The position numbers and the translations under genes were made by a program. Under the pieces are notes generated by a model. It searched no databases. It saw only the letters and a list, made by a program, of their open reading frames with translations, and was not told the origin of the DNA. Shown in pieces: positions 1 through 8,082 of a stretch of 58,235 nt of DNA; position 1 is the stretch's first letter; each line of letters begins with the position of its first letter. Source of the DNA: Pseudophaeobacter leonis (GTDB lineage Bacteria > Pseudomonadota > Alphaproteobacteria > Rhodobacterales > Rhodobacteraceae); the NCBI RefSeq assembly GCF_002087335.1, contig NZ_MWVJ01000013.1, positions 1 to 58,235 of the forward strand, given 5' to 3'.

Positions 1-42
1 AGCTGGCCTGTGGCGGGGCGGGGACGCCTGTAAAAGCGCGCT

Positions 43-74
43 AAAAAAGCAAAACCCCGACCAGTGGGCCGGGG
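43..74 (-). terminator. Rho-independent terminator after the IalB-like gene
   Basis: Read on the minus strand, CCCCGGCC, a 4-base loop and GGTCGGGG form a stem, followed by TTTTGCTTTTTT. It lies about 50 bases after the stop of the IalB-like gene and has the right polarity to end its transcript. Confidence 0.75.
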
Positions 75-124
75 TCGAAAGGTGGATTTCAAAGGCGAAG
101 ATGCGCCACCGCGTCATCAAAAGA

Positions 125-657
125 TCAGTTGCTGCAGCGCTTTTCCGCATCCTCGATGGCGGCGGTAAAGCCGAGCAGCGAGAAAGCATCTTTGGTCTGG
201 GTGCCCCGCGCCGAACGGGCTGTCAGCACTGCGCCTGCGCCACGCTTCATCGCGGTGATGATCTTGCTGTCATCCGCCGCAGTGGCGGGCCAGGCCCATT
301 CGCCTTCGGTGAAAAGTTCGAACTCCGTCTCGCCAATGGTCATGTTCACGGTCGAGCCGGGGCAAAGGGATAGCCGCCAGTGAACGTTACCTGACCTTTG
401 CCACCATTGTCGGGGCGGTAAAATACAAAAAACTGGATCTCGCTGCGCCGGACCGCGACCACGCGCCCATCCCGGGTGTTGACGCTTTCCTTTGGGGCAG
501 AAACGCCCCAGCACTCTTTTGGGCTTTCACCCTGAAAGACGCTCCAGTCGACATTGGCGCCGACGCGGTTGTCGGATGTTGTCTGCTGTGCGGTTGCAGA
601 TGTGGCCATAACAGCCAGACATAGGCCCGCGATTATACGAGCAAGTTTCGATGTCAT
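125..657 (-). CDS. Invasion-associated locus B (IalB) family protein, frameshifted as read
   Basis: Small secreted protein of about 177 residues. It starts at ATG 657, with GGAG about 9 bases upstream, and opens with a cleavable signal peptide (MTSKLARIIAG to ATAQQ). The mature part carries WSVFQ, a WGVSAPKES segment and RRSEIQFFVFYRP, then GSTVNMTIGETEFELFTEGEWAW, a layout I associate with the IalB family of periplasmic proteins named for a Bartonella invasion locus. In free-living Rhodobacteraceae the role is not established. The reading frame breaks near 361: the N-terminal half runs to GGYPFAP and the C-terminal half resumes as GSTVNM one frame over. One missing G in a short G run restores a continuous protein. 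It is transcribed away from the asparaginase-family gene, with about 170 bases of shared upstream DNA. Confidence 0.7.
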
Positions 658-827
658 TTGTCCCGACTCCAAGACTGTCACTACCTCAATTATCAGAGAG
701 CGGGCGGCGTTTAGACCGCCGTCTGTGCCAGATGCTCTCGCTTGCCATACACAAGCACACTAACGTAACAAGCGCTACGGGCGAAAGTGCGTTTGGCAGG
801 AAATCGCCAAGAAAAGAGGCTGAAGCA

Positions 828-1826
828 ATGACAAAACCAGTTCCAATGGCAGAAATTTGGCGTGGCTCCCTTTTGGAGAGCCTGCATCATGGTCATGCGG
901 TGATATGCGATGACAGCGGCCAGATCGTGCGCAGCTGGGGCGACCCTGACGCGGTGATCTATCCGCGCAGCTCAGCCAAGATGATCCAGGCGTTGCCGCT
1001 TCTTACGTCAGGTGCGGCCACCAAATACGGTCTTTCAACGGAACAACTGGCGCTGTCCTGTGCCTCGCACAATGGCGCGCATATTCACACCGACCGGGTC
1101 AATGACTGGCTGGCGCAACTGGGCCTTGGTGACGATGATTTTCGCTGTGGCACCCAGGAGCCAGCCGACCGGCCTGCCCGCAATGAGCTGATCAAGACAG
1201 ATAGCAGCCCCTGCCAGGTGCACAACAATTGCTCTGGCAAACACGCGGGATTCCTGACGCTGTCGCAGCATCTGGGCGCCGGGTCAGAGTATATCGATAT
1301 GGATCACCCGGTGCAGCAAGCCTGCCTTGACGCCTTTGAAGAGGTGACCGGCATGGAGAGCCCGACCTATGGTATCGACGGCTGTTCAGCGCCAAACTTT
1401 GCAACCTCAATGCACGTGCTGGCCCGTGCCATGGCCTGGTTTGCCTCGGCTGCGGACCGTTCGGACCGGGCCTCTGAGGCGGCGGTGCAGCTGGTTTCGG
1501 CTATGACGATGCACCCTGATCTGGTGGCTGGTGAAACCCGCGCCTGTACCAATCTGATGCGCGCCATGGGCGGCAAGGTGGCGGTAAAAACCGGGGCCGA
1601 GGCGGTGTTTATCGCGATCATCCCTGAGAAAAAGCTGGGTGTTGCGGTCAAAATCGTTGATGGGGCAACCCGTGCCAGCGAATGCGCCATTGCCGCAATT
1701 CTGGTGGGGCTTGGAGTGCTTGAGGCGGATCACCCGGAAACCCGCAAATACATGAATGCGCCGCTGATTAACCGGCGCGGTATTGATTGCGGCGCATTGC
1801 GACCCAGTGCTGAGATGCGCTTCTGA
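828..1826 (+). CDS. Asparaginase II family protein (L-asparaginase-like)
   Basis: A 332-residue cytoplasmic protein of the Asparaginase_II family, which includes the thermolabile L-asparaginase of rhizobia; members are presumed to hydrolyse L-asparagine to aspartate and ammonia. Recognisable blocks are IYPRSSAKMIQALPLL, ALSCASHNGAHIHTDRV, the CSGKHAGFL block (around residue 140), GIDGCSAPNFA and the C-terminal VKTGAEAVFIAI. I chose ATG 828 because AGAGG lies about 9 bases upstream and the protein then begins at the family's usual point (MAEIWRGSLLESLHHGHAVI). The frame is open further upstream, but those residues do not look like protein. It stands alone, followed directly by a terminator. 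Substrate specificity is inferred from family only. Confidence 0.8.
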   Translation: MTKPVPMAEIWRGSLLESLHHGHAVICDDSGQIVRSWGDPDAVIYPRSSAKMIQALPLLTSGAATKYGLSTEQLALSCASHNGAHIHTDRVNDWLAQLGLGDDDFRCGTQEPADRPARNELIKTDSSPCQVHNNCSGKHAGFLTLSQHLGAGSEYIDMDHPVQQACLDAFEEVTGMESPTYGIDGCSAPNFATSMHVLARAMAWFASAADRSDRASEAAVQLVSAMTMHPDLVAGETRACTNLMRAMGGKVAVKTGAEAVFIAIIPEKKLGVAVKIVDGATRASECAIAAILVGLGVLEADHPETRKYMNAPLINRRGIDCGALRPSAEMRF

Positions 1827-1852
1827 GCGGTTCTTTTTCAAGAGGGAATAAG

Positions 1853-1887
1853 GCGCCCGCTCGCCGTGAAGAGACGGGCGCTTTGTT
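1853..1887 (+). terminator. Terminator after the asparaginase-family gene
   Basis: GCGCCCG (1853-1859) pairs perfectly with CGGGCGC (1875-1881), extended by TC/GA inside, and is followed by a short T-rich tail (tttgtt). It begins 26 bases after the asparaginase stop. Confidence 0.65.
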
Positions 1888-1897
1888 ATGGATGAAC

Positions 1898-1960
1898 GGG
1901 GGGCTCCCGCCCGTCGTCTGGTTTTTGAAAAAACCTCCTCCCGTTGGGCCCGGCGCCGCG
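1898..1960. repeat. GC-rich intergenic repeat, copy 1
   Basis: Starts with GGGGGGCTCCCGC, contains the perfect inverted repeat GGTTTTT-ga-AAAAACC (1920-1935) and ends in CCCGTTGGGCC. The opening block recurs near 56898 and the CCCGTTGGGCC block recurs near 15324. It appears to be a dispersed non-coding repeat of this genome. Confidence 0.45.
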
Positions 1961-2022
1961 CTGTGGAGCGGCGGGGCTGATCGCAGCGGCCAGAGAGACA
2001 GGCGGCCCGAGTCAGACGGTTT

Positions 2023-2782
2023 TCAGAGCATGTCCCAGATAAGTTTGGCGGCCAGCGTCAGGGAGGTCAGAACCAAAAGCGGTTTGATCAGCCGCGCGCC
2101 CTTGCTCTGGGCAAGATTTGCTCCGGTCTGGGCGCCTGCGATCTGGGCCACCCCCATGCAAAGCCCGGTAATCCACCACGGCGTGGCAACCAGCGCAAAG
2201 GCGCAGAGCGCGCCCGCGTTGGAGGCAAAGTTCAGCAGTTTGGTATGGGCGGTCGCCTTCAGCACGCCGTAGCCCGCAAGAGAGACAAAGGCGATCATAT
2301 AAAAGCTGCCCGCACCGGGACCCAAGAGCCCGTCATAGGCGCCGCAGAGCGGCACCATGGTTGCGGCAAAGACAGCGGGCTCCATACGGCGGGCGCGCTC
2401 CTGATCATCCAGCCCCTTTTTGAAGGCAAAAAACAGCGCAACGCCAATCAGCAGCACCGGCAGGATCAGGCGAATCCAGTCCGTAGGCAGCACCGTGATC
2501 AACAGCGCGCCGACAATGGAGGCTGCAAAGGCAATGAGCGCAGGGTTTGGCCTGATCACGCAGGTTCACGTGGCCGCCCCTGGCGTAGGCGCGGGCAGCT
2601 GTGGCCGCGCCAAACAATCCCTGGATTTTATTAGTGGCAAGAGCCGTGACCGGGTTGGCCCCTGCTAGCAGCAGACCGGGGACAGTGATCAATCCACCGC
2701 CGCCTGCGACGGCATCAATGAAGCCCGCGACAAACCCCGCTGCCATCAGTAGCAGCAGGGTCTCGATGCCCACTTCCAGCAT
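2023..2782 (-). CDS. TSUP (TauE/SafE) family membrane permease, frameshifted as read
   Basis: Inner-membrane protein of about 251 residues in the TSUP family, whose members move sulfite, sulfoacetate, sulfolactate or similar anions. The first half has the family signature DAVAGGGGLITVPGLLLAG-NPVTALATNKIQG; the second has GFYDGFFGPG-type residues (AYDGLLGPGAGSFYMIAF) and HTKLLNFASNAGAL, with several hydrophobic helices. The frame breaks near 2556: removing one G of a GG pair joins HVNLRDQ to PNPALIAFAAS. The ATG at 2782 lies 5 bases after the serB stop, so the two are probably co-transcribed. The substrate cannot be told from sequence. Confidence 0.75.
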
Positions 2783-2787
2783 GTGTT

Positions 2788-3663
2788 CTATCCTTTGAAT
2801 GCGTCCCGGCCGTAGCCCTGCAGGTACAGCAGTGCGGTCAGATCACCATGGTTGATGCGGATCTCACACTGGGCAGCAACCGCAGGTTTGGCATGTAGAG
2901 CCACGCCTGCACCTGCCCGCTGCAGCATGCCCAGATCATTGGCGCCATCGCCAACCGCAAGCACATCCTCTTCGGTGATCCCCAGCTTTGCGGTGATCTG
3001 TTCCAGTGCTGTGACCTTGGCCTCCCGGCCCAAAATCGGGCGGCCTGCTGCGCCGGTGAGCTTGCCATCCGAGACCATGAGCGTATTGGCGCGGTTCTCG
3101 TCAAAGCCGAGCTCGGTCGCGATGCGGCTGGTGAAGGCGGTAAAGCCGCCAGAGACCAGGGCGGCATAGGCGCCATCACCCTTCATTGTCGCCAGCAGTT
3201 GGCGCGCGCCGGGCATCAGGGTGATGCGGTTGTCGAGCACCTGGGCAATCACCGCCTCGGGCAGGTCTTTCAGCAGCGCCACCCGTTCTGTAAGGGCACC
3301 GTCGAAATCCAGCTCTCCGTTCATGGCGCGGGCGGTGATGTCTTTTACGCGGGCGCCGACACCGGCCTCTTCGGCCAGCTCATCAATGCATTCCTGCTCA
3401 ATCATGGTCGAGTCCATATCGGCCAGCAGCATCTGCTTACGGCGTCCGGCGGCTGGTTGCAGCACCAGATCAACGCCCATGGCCTGCAGATCGTCCCAGA
3501 CGGTCCACTGGTTCGCAGGCACGTCATTGAGCGGGAACTCTGCGGCCTCGTCCGGCGCCAGCCAGACAGCCTCTCCACCCCCCCATGCATTGCGCAAAGA
3601 GTCGACCAGTGCAGGGTCCAGACAGGGGTTGGCGGGGCTGCAAAGAAGCGTGGCAATATACAT
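2788..3663 (-). CDS. serB: Phosphoserine phosphatase
   Basis: A 291-residue HAD-superfamily phosphatase catalysing the last step of serine synthesis, O-phosphoserine to serine. HAD motif I is DMDST, with the nucleophile Asp at residue 82 and the acid/base Asp at 84; motif II is LVSGGF, and motif IV is AVGDGANDLGML near the C-terminus. The N-terminal 75 residues match the ACT-like/accessory region of bacterial SerB. I chose ATG 3663 (MYIATLLCSPANP); the open frame upstream is low-complexity and unlike SerB. It sits between the AI-2E-family gene and the TSUP gene on the same strand. serC and serA lie 1.4 kb away on the other strand, so the three serine-synthesis steps are neighbours. Confidence 0.95.
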   Translation of the reverse strand: MYIATLLCSPANPCLDPALVDSLRNAWGGGEAVWLAPDEAAEFPLNDVPANQWTVWDDLQAMGVDLVLQPAAGRRKQMLLADMDSTMIEQECIDELAEEAGVGARVKDITARAMNGELDFDGALTERVALLKDLPEAVIAQVLDNRITLMPGARQLLATMKGDGAYAALVSGGFTAFTSRIATELGFDENRANTLMVSDGKLTGAAGRPILGREAKVTALEQITAKLGITEEDVLAVGDGANDLGMLQRAGAGVALHAKPAVAAQCEIRINHGDLTALLYLQGYGRDAFKG

Positions 3664-3757
3664 TGGGACAGGTCCATCTGGCGCGTGAGTTGCGCCCTCA
3701 TAGCGGCCGCTGCCCCGAGGGGCCAGCCCCGATAGATCCCGAAGCCCAGGTCTGCGG

Positions 3758-4801
3758 CTAGAGGTCGCCACCTTCTGACATCATCACAGCAATCCAGCGC
3801 GTGTGGGGAATTTCGGCCAGGATGATCATCACCATGGCTGTCAGGGGCACCGCAAGGATTGCACCGGTCATGCCCCAAAGCGTGCTCCAGACGGCCAGTG
3901 CCAGCAGTACTGTAAAGGGGCTGAGGTTGACGGAGCGGCCCAGAAATTTCGGCTCGATATAATAGCCGACAAGCAGCTGTGGGATCATCAGCAGCACCAG
4001 GGCGAGGCCCGCATGGCTAAAGGAGGTGAACTGGATCAGGCTCATGGTGACGGGAAAGACCACGGCCACGACCGAGCCGATATAGGGAATGTAGTTCAGC
4101 AAGCCGATGATGATGGACCAAAACGCCGGGTGGGCAATGCCAAGCAGTTTCAGAATGGCATAGGAAACCAGCGCCAGAATCACATTGACCAGCGTCTTGG
4201 CGGCCAGATAGCTGCCGATCTTTTCGTTGATTTTCCGTGTGAGCTCCATCGTGTGTTCAGATTGGGCATGATCTCCCAGGGCGCGGCGTGTCTTGTCGGG
4301 GAGGTTGTCCAGTTCAGCAAGAATAAAGACGGCATAGAGAGCTGCGGCAACGATGACAGAGCCGCCATTGCTGATGGTCGCCAGCGCGGTGGGCATCAGG
4401 GTGGTGGCATCCATCATCTCGAGCAGCCGCTCTCCCAGGTTGCCCCAGTTTGGCTCTTGTTTGATGCCAGCCGCGGTCAGGAATTTGCTCTGCAAGGCGT
4501 CAAAATTCTCGGCGTATTGCGGCAGAGCCGCTGACAGAGAAGTCGCACTTGAGGTGATAAAGGCGGCCAGGATCAAAAAGCCCAGCGTGAACAGCACCAG
4601 AGCCAGCAGGCGGCGCCAGTGTCGCGGCAGGCGACCAATCAGCGGCACCGAAACAAGAGAGTCGGCCGCAGTGGTGAGGATATAGACGGCAATAACCGCA
4701 ACCAGCACCGGCAGCAGGATGGATTGCCCGGCCACCAGCAGCCAGCCCAGCATCAGTATCAAGGCAAGGGAGTATGTTACCAGCGCAAGTCTGCTTGTCA
4801 T
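3758..4801 (-). CDS. AI-2E family (PerM/YdiK-like) membrane protein
   Basis: A 347-residue integral membrane protein of the AI-2E exporter family. There are hydrophobic segments at the N-terminus (residues 5-50), around 65-90 and 145-165, and a C-terminal cluster with the hallmark IIIGLLNYIPYIGSVVAVV and LLVGYYIEPKFLGRSVNLSPF. Some members export autoinducer-2, others are Na+/H+ antiporters or have unknown substrates, so function here is by family only. It starts at ATG 4801 and heads a same-strand group with serB (94-base gap) and the TSUP gene. It diverges from serC across 243 bases. Confidence 0.85.
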   Translation of the reverse strand: MTSRLALVTYSLALILMLGWLLVAGQSILLPVLVAVIAVYILTTAADSLVSVPLIGRLPRHWRRLLALVLFTLGFLILAAFITSSATSLSAALPQYAENFDALQSKFLTAAGIKQEPNWGNLGERLLEMMDATTLMPTALATISNGGSVIVAAALYAVFILAELDNLPDKTRRALGDHAQSEHTMELTRKINEKIGSYLAAKTLVNVILALVSYAILKLLGIAHPAFWSIIIGLLNYIPYIGSVVAVVFPVTMSLIQFTSFSHAGLALVLLMIPQLLVGYYIEPKFLGRSVNLSPFTVLLALAVWSTLWGMTGAILAVPLTAMVMIILAEIPHTRWIAVMMSEGGDL

Positions 4802-4953
4802 GGATCGCCTCGAATCATCTCTGTGTACCAGCCCTGAATACAGGGGGCCGCCAGAGGGAGGCCATCAGCGCTGTTATGACTTTGGTAAGGAAGTTTCCGA
4901 AAGGCGTCAAAGCCTGTCGCAAAAATATGCCAAAGCGGCGCTTGTTGTCTAAT

Positions 4954-5044
4954 TTGACGCTTGCGTTGCCCTGCGGCTGCCCCTAGCTCTAGCGGCGGGA
5001 CACCCTTCCCCAACGAAGGGCACTTATCTGTAAGGATAGCATTT
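4954..5044 (+). promoter_or_regulatory. Structured leader of serC, candidate serC RNA motif
   Basis: A TTGACG at 4954-4959 could be a -35 box. Downstream, CCCTTC (5003-5008) pairs with GAAGGG (5015-5020) around a 6-base loop. A weaker stem, TATC (5025-5028) with GATA (5035-5038), overlaps the AAGGA ribosome-binding site (5032-5036). A conserved alphaproteobacterial 'serC RNA motif' in the 5' leader of serC genes is known from comparative genomics; placement and hairpin fit it, but I matched no covariance model. Confidence 0.45.
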
Positions 5045-6190
5045 ATGGCTACTCAGCAACCGGCAACGCGGCCGGCCAACCCGCGTTTTTCTTCTGGCCC
5101 CTGTGCCAAACCCCCTACATTTGAATTGTCCAAACTGGCCGACGCCCCATTGGGTCGCAGCCACCGCGCAGCCATTGGCAAGGCCAAGCTGAAGGATGCC
5201 ATTGAGGGCACCCGCGAGATTCTGGGCATCCCCGCTGACTATCGTATTGGCATTGTTCCTGCGTCCGACACTGGCGCGGTTGAGATGGCCCTCTGGTCGC
5301 TTTTGGGTGAGCGCAAGGTCGAGATGCTGGCCTGGGAAAGCTTTGGCGCCGGCTGGGTGAGCGATGTTGTCAAACAGCTGAAAATCGACGCTGAGGTGAA
5401 AACCGCCGACTACGGCCAGATTGTTGATCTTGCTTCGGTTGACTGCAACAACGACGTTGTTTTCACCTGGAACGGCACCACCGCTGGCGTGCGCGTGCCA
5501 AATGCCGACTGGATCGCCGACGATCGCGAAGGTCTCACCATTTGCGACGCCACCTCGGCGGCATTCGCGATGGACCTGCCCTGGGACAAGCTGGATGTCA
5601 CCACGTTTAGCTGGCAAAAAGTTCTGGGCGGCGAAGCGGCCCATGGCGTGATCGTGCTGTCGCCGCGTGCTGTTGCGCGCCTTGAGAGCTACACCCCGGC
5701 CTGGCCGCTGCCAAAGATCTTCCGCATGACCAAAGGCGGCAAGCTGATCGAGGGCATCTTTACCGGTGCCACCATCAACACACCCTCCATGCTGGCGGTT
5801 GAAGACTACCTGTTTGCGCTCGACTGGGCCCGCTCGGTTGGTGGTCTTAAGGGCATGATCGCCCGTGCTGATGCCAATGCACAAGCGGTGTTTGATTTCT
5901 GCGATGCCAACGACTGGATCAGCAATCTGGCCGAGGATGACGCCACGCGCTCCAACACCTCGGTCTGCCTCAAGTTCACCGATGCGCGCATTCAGGATGG
6001 TGCTGCCTTTGCCAAGGCCGTGGCCAAACGTCTGGAAGCAGAAAATATCGCGCTGGACATCGGTGCCTACCGCGACGCGCCTGCCGGTCTGCGGATCTGG
6101 TGTGGTGGCACGGTGGAAACCGCCGACATCGAGGCCATGCTGCCCTGGCTCGCCTGGGCCTTTGAGGCCGAGATCAAAGCACAGGCTTAA
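5045..6190 (+). CDS. serC: Phosphoserine aminotransferase
   Basis: A 381-residue PLP-dependent (fold type I) aminotransferase that converts 3-phosphohydroxypyruvate and glutamate to O-phosphoserine and 2-oxoglutarate. The PLP lysine is K192 in [12 protein letters not shown]; the cofactor Asp is in [12 protein letters not shown]. The N-terminus [13 protein letters not shown] and the C-terminal [22 protein letters not shown] are typical of the longer alphaproteobacterial SerC. ATG 5045 is placed by AAGGA 9 bases upstream and by this N-terminus. It is followed 100 bases later by serA in the same direction. Confidence 0.96.
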   Translation: MATQQPATRPANPRFSSGPCAKPPTFELSKLADAPLGRSHRAAIGKAKLKDAIEGTREILGIPADYRIGIVPASDTGAVEMALWSLLGERKVEMLAWESFGAGWVSDVVKQLKIDAEVKTADYGQIVDLASVDCNNDVVFTWNGTTAGVRVPNADWIADDREGLTICDATSAAFAMDLPWDKLDVTTFSWQKVLGGEAAHGVIVLSPRAVARLESYTPAWPLPKIFRMTKGGKLIEGIFTGATINTPSMLAVEDYLFALDWARSVGGLKGMIARADANAQAVFDFCDANDWISNLAEDDATRSNTSVCLKFTDARIQDGAAFAKAVAKRLEAENIALDIGAYRDAPAGLRIWCGGTVETADIEAMLPWLAWAFEAEIKAQA

Positions 6191-6290
6191 TCCCAAAGCT
6201 GATCCATTCTTGCCCGGCGGCAACGCCGGGCAGCGCTATCCCTGTATTCCGGCCACCTCGTTGGCCCCCGTATAAAAAAGGACCACACCC

Positions 6291-7886
6291 ATGGCTCCCA
6301 AGGTACTCATCTCCGACAAACTCTCCGAAGCCGCCGTACAGATCTTTCCGCGATCGCGGCATCGACGTGGATTTCCAGCCTGACCTCGGCAAAGATAAAG
6401 ACAAGCTCGCCGAAGTGATCGGTCAGTATGACGGTCTTGCCATTCGCTCGGCCACCAAGGTGACGGAAAAGATCCTCGCCAATGCGACGAACCTCAAGGT
6501 CATTGCCCGCGCCGGCATTGGCACCGACAATATCGACAAAGAGGCGGCGTCGAAAAAAGGTGTGATCGTGATGAACACGCCCTTTGGCAATATGATCACC
6601 ACCGCTGAACATGCCATTGCGATGATGTTCGCCGTGGCGCGTCAGGTTCCTGAGGCCTCTGCCTCGACCCATGCCGGTAAATGGGAAAAGTCCAAATTCA
6701 TGGGCACCGAGCTGACCAACAAGACGCTGGGCGTCATTGGTGCCGGCAATATCGGTGGCATCGTTTGTGACCGTGCCCGTGGTCTCAAGATGAAAGTGGT
6801 CGCCTATGACCCCTTCCTCAGCGAAGAGCGCGCCGCCAAAATGGGCGTGGAAAAGGTAGAGCTGGAAGACCTGCTGGCCCGCGCCGATTTCATCACTCTG
6901 CATGTGCCGCTGACCGACCAGACCCGCAATATCCTGTCCCGCGAAAACCTCGCCAAGACCAAAAAGGGCGTGCGCATCATCAACTGTGCCCGTGGTGGTC
7001 TGGTGGATGAGGTCGCCCTGGCTGAGGCGCTGCAATCTGGCCATGTCGCGGGTGCCGCCTTTGACGTGTTCTCGGAAGAGCCCGCCAAGGAAAACGCCCT
7101 GTTCAACCTGCCCAACGTGGTCTGCACCCCGCATCTGGGCGCCGCCACCACCGAGGCACAGGAAAACGTCGCCCTGCAGGTGGCCGAGCAGATGTCGAAC
7201 TACCTGCTGACCGGCGCTGTTGAAAACGCGCTGAACATGCCATCCGTAACAGCGAAGAAGCCAAGGTCATGGGCCCCTGGATCAAACTGGCCGAGCATCT
7301 GGGTGCCTTTGTTGGTCAGATGACGGACGAGCCGATCAAGGCGATCAACATCCTCTATGACGGTGTTGCCGCCGAAATGAACCTGGATGCGCTGAACTGC
7401 GCTGTGGTTGCCGGCATCATGAAAAAGGTGAACCCGGATGTGAACATGGTCTCGGCCCCGGTTGTGGCCAAAGAGCGCGGCATTCAGATCTCCGCCACCA
7501 ACCAGGACAAAACCGGCGCCTTTGATGGCTACATCAAGGTCACGGCCGTGACGGAAAAGCGCGAGCGCTCGGTTGCGGGCACGGTGTTCTCGGATGGCAA
7601 GCCCCGGTTTATCCAGATCAAAGGCATCAACATCGACGCCGAAGTCGGCGCGCATATGCTCTACACCACCAACAACGATGTGCCTGGCATCATCGGCACC
7701 CTGGGTCAAACAATGGGTGAGCACGGCGTCAACATCGCCAACTTTACCCTGGGCCGTGCCGCAGCTGGCGGTGAGGCGATTGCGCTGCTTTATGTAGATG
7801 CAGCCGTTCCAGCCGACGCCCGCGCCAAACTGGCCGAGACCGATCTGTTCAACCAGATCAAACCGCTGCAGTTCGACGTCGCCTAA
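6291..7886 (+). CDS. serA: D-3-phosphoglycerate dehydrogenase, long ACT-domain form, two frameshifts as read
   Basis: First enzyme of serine synthesis, oxidising 3-phosphoglycerate to 3-phosphohydroxypyruvate with NAD+. Reconstructed length is about 531 residues, as expected for the long form with an intervening domain plus a C-terminal ACT domain. Visible parts are the substrate domain (RSATKVT, ARAGIGTDNID), the Rossmann motif LGVIGAGNIGGIV, the catalytic Arg region INCARGGLVDE, the Glu region FDVFSEEPA and the His in PHLGAATTEAQ. The ACT region contains VPGIIGTLGQTMGEHGVNIANFTLGR. There are two breaks. One extra C near 6348-6349 disrupts IFRDRGIDVDF, and one missing base near 7250 disrupts PSVT-EEAKVMGPW. 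They cancel, so the end is in frame with the start. The ACT domain is where serine feedback acts in this family. Confidence 0.93.
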
Positions 7887-7897
7887 ATCGTTTAGGG

Positions 7898-7931
7898 GCA
7901 CCGCGCGACCAATAGGTCGGGCGGTGCCTTC
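7898..7931 (+). terminator. Terminator after serA
   Basis: GGCACCGC (7898-7905) pairs with GCGGTGCC (7922-7929); inside, GACC (7908-7911) pairs with GGTC (7916-7919) around AATA. A two-base internal mismatch separates the two stems. The T-tract is short. Begins 12 bases after the serA stop. Confidence 0.7.
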
Positions 7932-8000
7932 CCAAGAAAAGCCACTCAGCCGGACCTGTCAGTATGCGTGCTGAGGGTCTGCCCGGGTGGGAGCGGAACG

Positions 8001-8020
8001 CGCCCGCCGTGGGGCGGGCG
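8001..8020 (-). terminator. GC hairpin after the beta-helix gene
   Basis: CGCCCGCC, loop GTGG, GGCGGGCG: a perfect 8-bp stem 63 bases beyond the minus-strand stop at 8083. There is no clear T-tract on either strand, so terminator function is only likely. Confidence 0.4.
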
Positions 8021-8082
8021 GACGCGTACCCGCCGCTGGCGCGACGGATAAAGAGCGGGTTTCAACTGGGGTCATTTGCTGA

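Noticed and set aside
5024..6223. 399-codon minus-strand frame
   Set aside because: Antisense to serC over its whole length, with histidine- and glycine-rich shadow composition.
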